DNA from: Verrucomicrobia bacterium UBA1263
GTDB taxonomy: Bacteria > Verrucomicrobiota > Verrucomicrobiia > Limisphaerales > UBA1412
Length of the DNA stretch: 9,391 bases
NCBI GenBank assembly: GCA_002308515.1
Contig: DBVN01000065.1
Span: 3,862-13,252, forward strand
Direction of reading: 5' to 3'
The notes under the pieces: model-generated
What the model was told of the DNA's origin: nothing
Databases searched by the model: none
What the model saw: the letters and a program-made list of their open reading frames with translations, nothing else
Shown here: piece after piece, positions 1 to 6,735 of the stretch
How positions within the stretch are numbered: position 1 is the stretch's first letter
Layout of the letters: each line of letters begins with the position of its first letter
Program-made: the position numbers and the translations under genes

Positions 1-2671
1 AGCCGGTACCGCCGCCGCCGTTGTCCAGACGGGTGTCCAGACTCTTGCGCAATGCCGCGGCCAGTTCCGGCGTTTCACGCAGAGATATCTGGTGACCCGG
101 ATGCAGTCCGTAGAAGTGCGACATGTGACGGTGACCGGGTTCCGCGTCTTTGTAGTCCTCCACCCATTCCTGGAGTCGGCCGTCTTTGGGGCTGATCTGC
201 AGCGGAGCCAGGTTCTTCAGAGCTTTCTGAACCTGTGCCACGAAGTCTGTTTCAAAATTGTTTTTGCCGCCGTCCAGGATCTTTGCCGCGTCCAGACAGT
301 TCACGAACAGGTCGTGGATGATCATCAGATCCATAGTCGCCGCGTAGGTGAATTGACTGCGTGTGCCGTCCGCGCGGACAAAAGTATTTTCCGGTGAGTG
401 GCTGGGATTCGTGACCAGCTTGCCCGCGACCGGTGAATCCGCCGGAGCAGGGATGAGGAAATCCAGAATGAAGAGCGCGGCTTCCTTCATGATGGGCCAG
501 GCGCGGTCACGCAGAAATTCCTTGTCTTGTGAGAAAAGGTAGTGTTCGTAAGGATGACGCGCCATCCAGGCGGCGGCCATCGGCCAGACTCCCCAGACAC
601 CATCCACAGGTCCGGCGATGCGCCAGAGATCGGTATTGTGATGGGCGACGAAACCGCGCGCGTTGTAATACTGTTTGGCGGTCTCGGCACCGGTTACACG
701 CAGATCGTCCAGCATGTCGAAAAGCGGCGTGTGGCACTCAGCCAGATTGCCTACTTCTGTCGGCCAGTAGTTCATTTCGATATTGATGTTGATGGTGTAC
801 TTGCTGCCCCAGGCCGGAACGGTATCTTTATTCCAGATGCCCTGCAGGTTTGCTGGCTGTGTGCCCGGACGGCTGGCACCCAGAGTCAGGTAGCGGCCGA
901 ATTGGGCGTATAGCATATTCAGATGCGGATCGCTGTGAGCGCCGCGGCTTTCGGTGATGGCCCTGATGCGTTCGTCTGTGGGGAGCTTCATCGCGTTCTG
1001 GGGTTCGATGAAGGAAGCCGGAGCGGTTTTTTTGCCTTTTTCTTCTTCAAGTTTCTTAATGTCGCCGGGTTCCAGTGAGAGAGTGACGCGGTTCATCTTG
1101 TCAGCATGTTCCGCCGTATGATCGCCGAGCAGGGCCAGATAGCTTTTCTTGGACGCGGCTTCCAGCTGCGGTCTCCAGCGTTTGCCGGGAACGGCGCTGA
1201 TGTCGTGATAATTGACGTAGCTTGTGGCCGCGGCCAACAGGAATGTGACATTGTTGGCGTTGGTGATGGTGAGCTTGTCTTCGGTCTCGCCCAGTTCACC
1301 ACCTTCCACCTGAGCTTCCAGGCAGGTCTCGAAGTCAAGTCCCTTGCCTTTCAGATCGCTCTGGACACCGCGGATCTTGCCGTCGCCTTGCCAGCAGCCG
1401 GCCACGACGATACGCTTGCCGCCTTCAAACATTTGCTTGTGAGGCAGAGGCGTGTTCAGTCCGGCGCTCATGTTGAGGGTTCCCGGCTTGCTGCTGGAAA
1501 CATGGACAACGAGGACCTGATCCGGCACAGAGATGAAAACTTCACGAGTATAAACGACATCATCCACCTCATAGCGGATGCGCGCGATGCCGTTTTCGAT
1601 ATCCAGCTCGCGGCGGTAGTTCTTGATGTTTTTGTGATCGGGGAATTTCAGGATCAGATCGCCCAGCGGCTGGTACGCCTGCTGATAGAGAGGGTCACTC
1701 ATGAACTCGCGGTCGGATATCTTGCGGGCTTCCTCGCTCTTGCCTTCAAAGAGGAGCTTTTGGATCTCCGAAAGGAATTTGTAGGCGTTCTTTTTGTTGT
1801 AGTCATGGGGCATCCCGGACCAGAGCGTGTCTTCATTGAGCTGGATCAGTTCATTGCGGATCCCGCCAAAGACCATCGCACCCAGTCGTCCGTTGCCCAG
1901 CGGCAGAGCCTGATTCCAGTCCGCGGCCGGCTGACGGTACCACAGGGTCATGTTAGTGTTGTCAGGAGGAAGCGCTTCCCCGGCCAGCGGTATAAAGTTA
2001 TCCATATTGATCTCAGGGCCGTTGGCGACCATATTGGAGAGAAGAGTTTTATTGCCGGATTCGGTAAAGATCCACGCGCCGATGCACCCGGCTCCGGCGA
2101 TCTTGTATTTATTCTCCGGCTGAGCGGCGGCGGCGATCTCTTCGGCGCTGAGGGCTTCCTTGTAAACGGCGGCCTTGGCCATCTGTCCGCGGAAACGGTT
2201 CTGCCGGTCGCTGTCGGCACCAAAGCGCAGGGGAGTTTTATTGGTTTCCAGCGGCTTCATGCCCTGCTTGGAGGCGTCGCCCACTTCTTTGCCGTTGAGG
2301 TAGATTTTAAAAATGCCTTTGGAGCGGCTGAAAACACCGGCCACATGGCACCATTCGTCCACGGGCAGCTTGTTCTCAGCGGTGATGATCCCTTCGGCGG
2401 TGATCATGCGCAGGGAGTTGCCGGGATAAGTGTCCAGCAGATAGCCCACACTGCTTCCCGCGATTAGTTTATCAATGATGCGGCCTCCGCCGGAAGCTTG
2501 TTTTTCCGGCTTGATCCAGGCTTCCAGGGTGACTGTGTCTTTCAAGTCCAGGATCGAAGAAGGATCCACCTCCGGAACGGGGCTTTTATCTGTGAATTTC
2601 CAAGTTTTCTCTTCGGCGTGAGCGGCAACATATCCCGCGGCCAAGAGAGTCGCAGCAACAAGACTTCTCAT
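1..2671 (-). CDS. Secreted GH95-family alpha-L-fucosidase with N-terminal LamG-like domain (3' end missing)
   Basis: Glycoside hydrolase family 95 enzymes remove alpha-L-fucose (some act on L-galactose) from glycans by inversion. The frame is open for 890 codons from the ATG at 2671-2669 to the window edge. Residues 1-19 form a signal peptide ending AHA before EE, so the protein is probably exported. Residues about 45-180 resemble a concanavalin A/LamG fold (LEAWIKP, GYLLDTYPGNSL). GH95 begins near residue 243 (LWYRQPAADW, LPLGNGRLGAMVFGG). Strong family landmarks follow: SRPGTQPANLQGIWN, NINIEMNYW with N628 and N630, VAHHNTDLWR, SPEN with E761 and HRHMSH at 847-852. By family knowledge (Bifidobacterium AfcA), the NxN pair and the SPEN glutamate match the catalytic Asn and general acid; the base-activating Asp would lie beyond the window. 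It starts 61 bases after the rlu gene, codirectional, with no Shine-Dalgarno sequence. Family is near certain; exact substrate is inference. Confidence 0.93.
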   Translation of the reverse strand, partial: MRSLVAATLLAAGYVAAHAEEKTWKFTDKSPVPEVDPSSILDLKDTVTLEAWIKPEKQASGGGRIIDKLIAGSSVGYLLDTYPGNSLRMITAEGIITAENKLPVDEWCHVAGVFSRSKGIFKIYLNGKEVGDASKQGMKPLETNKTPLRFGADSDRQNRFRGQMAKAAVYKEALSAEEIAAAAQPENKYKIAGAGCIGAWIFTESGNKTLLSNMVANGPEINMDNFIPLAGEALPPDNTNMTLWYRQPAADWNQALPLGNGRLGAMVFGGIRNELIQLNEDTLWSGMPHDYNKKNAYKFLSEIQKLLFEGKSEEARKISDREFMSDPLYQQAYQPLGDLILKFPDHKNIKNYRRELDIENGIARIRYEVDDVVYTREVFISVPDQVLVVHVSSSKPGTLNMSAGLNTPLPHKQMFEGGKRIVVAGCWQGDGKIRGVQSDLKGKGLDFETCLEAQVEGGELGETEDKLTITNANNVTFLLAAATSYVNYHDISAVPGKRWRPQLEAASKKSYLALLGDHTAEHADKMNRVTLSLEPGDIKKLEEEKGKKTAPASFIEPQNAMKLPTDERIRAITESRGAHSDPHLNMLYAQFGRYLTLGASRPGTQPANLQGIWNKDTVPAWGSKYTININIEMNYWPTEVGNLAECHTPLFDMLDDLRVTGAETAKQYYNARGFVAHHNTDLWRIAGPVDGVWGVWPMAAAWMARHPYEHYLFSQDKEFLRDRAWPIMKEAALFILDFLIPAPADSPVAGKLVTNPSHSPENTFVRADGTRSQFTYAATMDLMIIHDLFVNCLDAAKILDGGKNNFETDFVAQVQKALKNLAPLQISPKDGRLQEWVEDYKDAEPGHRHMSHFYGLHPGHQISLRETPELAAALRKSLDTRLDNGGGGTG

Positions 2672-2672
2672 G

Positions 2673-2721
2673 CCGGAAATTATGGATGAAATGAGCCTTG
2701 AATGGAAGCTTATAATTCCGG
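2673..2721 (-). other. Imperfect inverted repeat next to the fucosidase start
   Basis: The arms 2673-2683 and 2712-2721 pair as CCGG plus an AT-rich extension, with one unpaired base and a loop of about 28 bases. In the minus-strand transcript the downstream arm ends one base before the ATG at 2671. It could fold the leader of the fucosidase message and affect its start, or simply be chance. No T-tract follows, so it is not a clear terminator of the rlu gene. Confidence 0.25.
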
Positions 2722-2732
2722 GAAAGAGGGGC

Positions 2733-3512
2733 TTATTCCGCCGGGGTCTCTTCTTTGGAGAGCGGCTCAATGCCGTAGGCTTTCAGGAAATGCCGGGACG
2801 GAGCCTCGATATGGATCCTCTTTTTCTGGAAGCTGTCGTAGTAGGAGAGGAAAACGGCCCGGAGCGCCAGAGTGGCTCCTTTCTTCCCGTAGAGGGGATC
2901 GCCCACGATGGGGAACCCGCTGGCTTGCAGGTGGACACGGATCTGATGGGTGCGCCCGGTGTGCGGAAGGGCTTCAATCAGAGAGCGTTTTCCATTGGAT
3001 TTGAGAACACGGAACGCCGTTACGGCTTCCTTGCCGGAGCGTTCGTCCACAAAAGCGCGGACTTTACCCTCCTCGAATGCTTTGACACCGCCTTTGCCCG
3101 GACTGAATTTCTTTTGCGGGATCCTTTCCGACAAAGGCAGATTGCAGACCCATTCCTGTTGTTCAGGAACTCCTTCCACCACAGCGTAATAATGTTTTTC
3201 CACCTTGCGTTCCTCGAAGAGTTTGCCAATGACGCTGAGAACGGCTGGGTTCTTGGCCATCAGCAGGATGCCGGAAGCGTCCGCGTCCAGCCGGTGGATA
3301 TAGCGGATGAACTTCAGATTGCGGGACTTGGCCCAGAAATCTCCGCCGATCATGGAGGATTCCAGTGCCAGCTGTAAATTGCGCGAGGTATTCACCCAAG
3401 TGTTAGGAACCAGCATCCAGCCGCTGGGTTTGTCCAGTGCCAGAACGTTCCGGTCCTCGTAAAGGATCGGAATGACGGTCCCGTCGCACAGCTCGATGAT
3501 CTTGGGTTTCAT
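2733..3512 (-). CDS. RluA-family pseudouridine synthase
   Basis: This 259-residue protein should isomerise specific uridines to pseudouridine in 23S rRNA or tRNA in the cytoplasm. Visible landmarks are LDKPSGWMLVP (26-36), the catalytic motif HRLDADASG (73-81) with D76 as the nucleophilic aspartate, and the C-terminal PHTGRTHQIRVHL motif (183-195) followed by GDPLYG. It begins directly with the catalytic domain. The N-terminal S4 RNA-binding domain of RluC/RluD is absent, so it is closer in layout to RluA or TruC. The usual motif is HRLDxxTSG; here the Thr is Ala. The ATG at 3512 lies 21 bases after the dxr stop, suggesting cotranscription, and has no Shine-Dalgarno sequence. The target base cannot be decided from the sequence, so I give no symbol. 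Confidence 0.92.
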   Translation of the reverse strand: MKPKIIELCDGTVIPILYEDRNVLALDKPSGWMLVPNTWVNTSRNLQLALESSMIGGDFWAKSRNLKFIRYIHRLDADASGILLMAKNPAVLSVIGKLFEERKVEKHYYAVVEGVPEQQEWVCNLPLSERIPQKKFSPGKGGVKAFEEGKVRAFVDERSGKEAVTAFRVLKSNGKRSLIEALPHTGRTHQIRVHLQASGFPIVGDPLYGKKGATLALRAVFLSYYDSFQKKRIHIEAPSRHFLKAYGIEPLSKEETPAE

Positions 3513-3533
3513 TGGGTTTTGAAAGGGAACGGG

Positions 3534-4676
3534 TTAGATCCGGGAGCGCGCGTTGTCTCTGGCCCAGCGGTCGGCTTCCAGCAGCTGGTCGAGCGTGGGA
3601 TGGTCTATCCGGTGGTGAGCGGACATGACATCTTCCACCAGAGTGCTGATCTGGTCAAAACGGAGTTTGCTGTTGATGAAGGATTCGACGGCGATCTCGT
3701 TCGCGGCGTTCAGGACACAAGGCAGAGTACCGCCTTTGAGACCGGCTTCGCGCGCCAGACGCAGAGCGGGGAAACGGTCTTCGTCCGGGTTTTCAAAAGT
3801 GAGTGTTCCGATCGCGGCAAAATCGGTTTGGACGCGAGTGCTTTGGACACGTTCGGGCCAGGTCAGGGCGTACTGGATGGGCAGGCACATATCCGGTGTG
3901 CTCAGCTGCGCCAGAATGGAGCCGTCCACAAACTCGACCATCGAGTGGACGATGCTCTGGGGATGCACCAGCACGGAGACCTTTTCGATGCCCATATTGA
4001 AAAGCCAGCGTGCCTCGATCATTTCCAAACCTTTATTGAAGAGTGTGGCGGAGTCCAGCGTGATCTTGCGTCCCATGGACCAGCTGGGATGCTTGAGTGC
4101 TTTTTCCAGCGTGATGCTGGCAAACTCAGATTTCGGAGTCTTGCGGAAGGGACCTCCCGAAGCGGTCAGGATCAGACGGCGGACGCTTTCGGGCTTGCGG
4201 CCTTCCAGACACTGGAAGATGGCGGAGTGCTCGCTGTCCACAGTCAGGACGTTGACTCCGTACTTTTTGGCCTCGCTCATGACGATCTCGCCGGCTACGA
4301 CCAGGACTTCCTTGCTGGCCAGGGCGATATCTTTGCCGGCGCGGATGGCGGCCAACGCCGGTTTGAGACCGGTCGTGCCGATGATGGAAATGAGGACGAT
4401 ATCGGCTTCGGGCATAGTGGCCAGCTTGATCAGACCTTCCTCGCCGCAATAGACTTCCGTAGAACCGTCCAGTTCTTTTTTCAAAAGCTCAGCGTTCTCT
4501 TCGGATTGGATGCTGACGGCTTTGGGATGGAGACTGCGGGTCTGTTCCAACAGCAGTTTGACGTTATTGCCGGCACCCAGTCCCACGACTTGGAGACGGT
4601 CTGACAGATCGTTGACGACTTTCACGCTGCTGGTCCCGATGGAACCGGTACAGCCAAGTAATACTACCTTTTTCAT
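3534..4676 (-). CDS. dxr: 1-deoxy-D-xylulose 5-phosphate reductoisomerase
   Basis: DXR (IspC) converts 1-deoxy-D-xylulose 5-phosphate to 2-C-methyl-D-erythritol 4-phosphate with NADPH and a divalent metal, the committed step of the MEP isoprenoid pathway in the cytoplasm. From the ATG at 4676 it has 380 residues, near the family norm. The NADPH-binding loop GCTGSIG is at 8-14. The SKE motif is at 121-123. Metal ligands match D147 and E149 in TVDSEHSAIFQ, and E218 in NKGLEMIEA. Substrate-phosphate residues are in TASGGPFR and FNKG. The flexible active-site loop is HPQSIVHSM from 238. The frame also opens two codons upstream with TTG at 4682, but the ATG is the better start. GGAA abuts the start codon and is too close for a normal Shine-Dalgarno sequence. 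It sits 33 bases after cdsA, a common pairing in bacterial envelope and isoprenoid operons. All key residues are present. Confidence 0.97.
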   Translation of the reverse strand: MKKVVLLGCTGSIGTSSVKVVNDLSDRLQVVGLGAGNNVKLLLEQTRSLHPKAVSIQSEENAELLKKELDGSTEVYCGEEGLIKLATMPEADIVLISIIGTTGLKPALAAIRAGKDIALASKEVLVVAGEIVMSEAKKYGVNVLTVDSEHSAIFQCLEGRKPESVRRLILTASGGPFRKTPKSEFASITLEKALKHPSWSMGRKITLDSATLFNKGLEMIEARWLFNMGIEKVSVLVHPQSIVHSMVEFVDGSILAQLSTPDMCLPIQYALTWPERVQSTRVQTDFAAIGTLTFENPDEDRFPALRLAREAGLKGGTLPCVLNAANEIAVESFINSKLRFDQISTLVEDVMSAHHRIDHPTLDQLLEADRWARDNARSRI

Positions 4677-4691
4677 TTCCAAAAATTTTTT

Positions 4692-4709
4692 GCCGCAGAC
4701 AGGTGCGGC
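4692..4709 (-). other. Hairpin in the cdsA-dxr gap
   Basis: GCCGCA at 4692-4697 and TGCGGC at 4704-4709 form a perfect 6-bp stem with a 6-base loop. On the minus-strand transcript the hairpin follows the cdsA stop codon directly and is followed by six A and then five T before dxr. The A-run separates stem and T-run, so it is not a canonical intrinsic terminator. It may be a transcript-stabilising or attenuating hairpin, or a stray extragenic repeat; only one copy is present in this window. Confidence 0.5.
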
Positions 4710-5627
4710 CTACATAATAACATGCCTCAGATACAGATACATAATGGGCGCGTTGAATAAAATACTGTCCAGCAGATCCAGCATCCCCCCGATGCCGGGG
4801 AAGAACCTGCCGGAGTCTTTGATGCCGGCTTCCCGTTTGATGAGGGATTCGATCAGATCACCAATCACCGCCGCCAGACTCAGAATGACACCCAGCGCGA
4901 TGGCGTGGCGCAGATCCATCCCGGTGAGGTTCGCTTTATCCAGTGTGTAGAACAACACACTGCCGCTGGTGGAGAACAAAAGCGCGCCGCCCAGTCCTTC
5001 CCAGGTCTTGCCGGGACTCACGCGCGGAATGACCTTGTGCCGGCCTATCAGCGAACCGACCACATAACCGCCCATGTCACTGAACTTGGTCACCAGCACA
5101 AAGAAAAACACATAATGGATGCCGGAGACACCGGTGAAAAAATAGATTTTCTGTATAAAATTCAGCAGCCAGGGAACATAAATGAACCCGAAAAGCGTCG
5201 TGGAGATGCTCACCAGCGCCGCCGGATGGTTCCTGGCAAAGAGCTGGCGTGTGCACAGACACAGCACGAACAGTACGACGATCGCTGTTTCAAAGTCATT
5301 GGCGCGTGAATCGCCCGCCGCGCGTTCCCAGTATCCCGTCAGGTAAAAGAAGGTGCTGCCCAGCAAGATGATCCCGCCGGCTCCGCCCAGACGGTCGAAA
5401 CAAGATATCCCCTTGGAACGGGCAATGTGATAAAACTCTCGCAGTCCCAAAAAAGAAAGAGCCATGATCAGAAAGAGGAAGATATAATCTCCGGCGATAT
5501 GCCCCTGAAGGAATCCCGGTGCCAGTATGATCCCCCAAAGGATGACCGTACTGATCAAACGATTCAGAAAAACCTTTCCTTTAGAAGGTTTCGCGGAAGA
5601 TTTTGATTCTTTTCTATGATGACTCAT
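4710..5627 (-). CDS. cdsA: Phosphatidate cytidylyltransferase (CDP-diglyceride synthase)
   Basis: CdsA makes CDP-diacylglycerol from phosphatidic acid and CTP at the inner membrane, feeding all phospholipid head-group pathways. From the ATG at 5627 the protein has 305 residues. After a charged tail (1-20) it has about seven to eight hydrophobic segments, and ends in the family signature. Visible parts are SDMGGYVVG (183-191), PRVSPGKTWEG (201-211) and the signature from S261: SLIKR, KDSG, PGIGG, then LDLLDS to 288. The common signature has PGHGG and LDR; here His279 is Ile and Arg285 is Leu, while D271, D284 and D287 are kept. The same frame opens 24 codons earlier with a TTG at 5699. Those extra residues look unlike a CdsA N-terminus, so I chose the ATG. 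It is the first gene of the leftward run cdsA-dxr-rlu-fucosidase. Confidence 0.94.
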   Translation of the reverse strand: MSHHRKESKSSAKPSKGKVFLNRLISTVILWGIILAPGFLQGHIAGDYIFLFLIMALSFLGLREFYHIARSKGISCFDRLGGAGGIILLGSTFFYLTGYWERAAGDSRANDFETAIVVLFVLCLCTRQLFARNHPAALVSISTTLFGFIYVPWLLNFIQKIYFFTGVSGIHYVFFFVLVTKFSDMGGYVVGSLIGRHKVIPRVSPGKTWEGLGGALLFSTSGSVLFYTLDKANLTGMDLRHAIALGVILSLAAVIGDLIESLIKREAGIKDSGRFFPGIGGMLDLLDSILFNAPIMYLYLRHVIM

Positions 5628-5724
5628 CCAGTAAGTATCAGGTCTCGGCACAAGGAAAGACTCCCTGAAACCGAACTCGCCTCCAGTGTACACGTTCAAC
5701 CGTTTCTTGTCCAGCCGCTAAATA

Positions 5725-5739
5725 AACCCGGAACGGGTT
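5725..5739. promoter_or_regulatory. Perfect inverted repeat upstream of cdsA
   Basis: AACCCG, a 3-base spacer GAA, and CGGGTT make a perfect 6-bp inverted repeat about 100 bases before the cdsA start. On the minus strand it is followed by TATTTA, a weak U-rich tract. It could be an operator or a weak terminator of leftward transcription entering from the right. Which of these cannot be told from the sequence. Confidence 0.35.
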
Positions 5740-5818
5740 GCGCATTGCCTCAAAAAAAAAGCGCACCGAAAGGAAGGATGGGATCAAAAGAACTTCCATA
5801 CATGGCGATCTTCATCTT

Positions 5819-5837
5819 TGTCAGCTTTTGCCTGACA
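5819..5837. other. Small hairpin in the cdsA/flavoprotein gap
   Basis: TGTCAG at 5819-5824 pairs with CTGACA at 5832-5837 across a 7-base loop. Neither strand has a T-tract after the stem, so it is not a standard terminator. It may be a protein-binding palindrome or chance. Confidence 0.25.
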
Positions 5838-5889
5838 GAGAGTAGTGTGGAGGATCTTGTCTGGTCTTTCAAACTTGGGAGAAAATCTA

Positions 5890-5918
5890 TTGTGCGATTT
5901 ATTTTTGTACTCTACAAT
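5890..5918 (+). promoter_or_regulatory. Possible sigma70-type promoter for the flavoprotein gene
   Basis: TACAAT at 5913-5918 matches five of six -10 consensus bases. TTGTGC lies 17 bases upstream at 5890-5895 and matches only the TTG of the -35 consensus. Transcription would start near 5925 and leave a leader of about 85 bases. The surrounding DNA is AT-rich, so chance matches are likely. Confidence 0.3.
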
Positions 5919-6010
5919 AAAACAAGCATTTGTCTGTGCAGTTATTCAGATGGTTTGGAGAGAAAAATACCAGATCATCCTGTCGATAAATAATAAGATA
6001 AAGAATAGAT

Positions 6011-6679
6011 ATGAAAAAAGTCGTTATTTTGAATGGAAGTCCGAGAAAGAATTTCAATACAGCCATGTTATTGAAGGAAGCCCAAAGAGGTGCCGAGTCG
6101 GTTGGAGCGGAGGCAGAGTATTTCAATCTGTATGATTATAAGTTCAAGGGGTGTCTCAGTTGCTTTTCCTGTCAAAGAAAAGGCTCAACGACTCATGGCG
6201 TCTGCGCGATCAAGGATGATATCCAACCCATTCTGGAGAAATGTGTTGTCGCGGATGCGATCATTTTGGGCAGTCCTGTTTATTTCTCCTATCCCAGTGG
6301 TGTCTTCAGATGCTTTTTGGAACGCCTGCTGTTTGCCAATCACACTTACATGGTTGACAAAGAAAAAGGCGGATTGAAAAGAAGGTTGGATCGGATCATT
6401 CCGACCGGAGTTATTTTCACCATGAACTGCCCGGAGGAATTGGTCGGACGAATCCATTATGATATTCTTATGGGAGAGAGTGTTAAAAATATGGAACATA
6501 TCATGGGTTATGCGGAGGGATTGTATTCCTATGATACGCTGCAGTTCAATGATTATTCCAAATATAATTGTGATTTGTTTGATCCGGCACACAAGAAGGA
6601 AATGAGGGAAAAACAATTCCCGAAAGATATGGAGCGCGCCTTTGAGTTGGGCAAGAGATTGGTTGAGATGAAGTTTTGA
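6011..6679 (+). CDS. NADPH-dependent FMN reductase / iron-sulfur flavoprotein-like protein
   Basis: This is a 222-residue cytoplasmic protein with a flavodoxin-like fold that probably binds FMN and carries out electron transfer or quinone/FMN reduction. The FMN phosphate loop is NGSPRKNFNT (8-17), and GSPVYFSYPSG (87-97) is the second flavin-contact segment. Between them lie four cysteines, C48, C51, C54 and C65 (CX2CX2CX10C). This resembles the compact cysteine motif that holds a [4Fe-4S] cluster in archaeal and bacterial iron-sulfur flavoproteins (Isf), though with a longer last spacing. That it binds a cluster is inference. The ATG at 6011 is the natural start, since the Rossmann-like first strand begins immediately; no Shine-Dalgarno sequence is visible. 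The gene is AT-rich beside its neighbours: lines 6121-6180 and 6541-6600 each hold 21 G+C of 60, against 40 of 60 at 4141-4200 in dxr. This hints at recent acquisition. Its partner is unknown, and it stands alone between divergent and convergent neighbours. Confidence 0.88.
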   Translation: MKKVVILNGSPRKNFNTAMLLKEAQRGAESVGAEAEYFNLYDYKFKGCLSCFSCQRKGSTTHGVCAIKDDIQPILEKCVVADAIILGSPVYFSYPSGVFRCFLERLLFANHTYMVDKEKGGLKRRLDRIIPTGVIFTMNCPEELVGRIHYDILMGESVKNMEHIMGYAEGLYSYDTLQFNDYSKYNCDLFDPAHKKEMREKQFPKDMERAFELGKRLVEMKF

Positions 6680-6700
6680 TCTATTGTCGAAAAGATCAAA
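6675..6700. terminator. Hairpin overlapping the flavoprotein stop codon
   Basis: TTTGATCT at 6675-6682 pairs perfectly with AGATCAAA at 6693-6700 over a 10-base loop. The stop codon TGA (6677-6679) is inside the stem. No T-tract follows on the plus strand, so it would be a weak or factor-aided terminator. It lies right beside the stronger hairpin of the convergent ATPase gene, and together they may insulate the two transcripts. Confidence 0.35.
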
Positions 6701-6705
6701 GTTCC

Positions 6706-6735
6706 AAAAAGAATGAGAGATCTGTGAATCTCTCA
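6706..6735 (-). terminator. Intrinsic terminator of the ATPase gene
   Basis: On the minus strand an 8-bp perfect stem (6714-6721 with 6728-6735, 6-base loop) is followed at once by TTCTTTTT (6713-6706). The ATPase stop codon TGA (6735-6733) forms the first bases of the stem, so translation ends at the edge of the terminator. The stem is AT-rich, so it is of moderate strength. Confidence 0.65.

Larger units (their letters stand above)
5628..6010. other. AT-rich intergenic region between divergent cdsA and the flavoprotein gene
   Basis: This 383-base stretch should hold the leftward promoter for cdsA and the rightward promoter for the flavoprotein. Open frames in it are short, without recognisable domains or plausible starts, so I call no gene. 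It contains an A9 run at 5752-5760, an inverted repeat at 5725-5739, a hairpin at 5819-5837, an 8-base palindrome GTGTACAC at 5686-5693 and a possible rightward promoter at 5890-5918. No convincing -35/-10 pair for cdsA was found. Confidence 0.6.

Noticed and set aside
1106..2467. 453-residue open frame on the plus strand
   Set aside because: It lies fully antisense to the fucosidase, whose frame has unmistakable GH95 motifs. The predicted protein has no recognisable domain. Long antisense frames are expected from G/C-rich third codon positions.
3519..4604. 361-residue open frame on the plus strand
   Set aside because: It is the antisense shadow of dxr, whose motifs are complete; the translated sequence resembles no known protein.
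5628..5699. Extended cdsA N-terminus from the TTG at 5699
   Set aside because: The 24 extra residues are unlike a CdsA N-terminus and would need a rare start, while an ATG at 5627 precedes a normal charged tail and first membrane segment.
5616..5993. 125-residue plus-strand frame across the cdsA/flavoprotein gap
   Set aside because: It overlaps the cdsA start, shows no domain, and has the composition of non-coding AT-rich DNA in its second half. Not supported as a gene.
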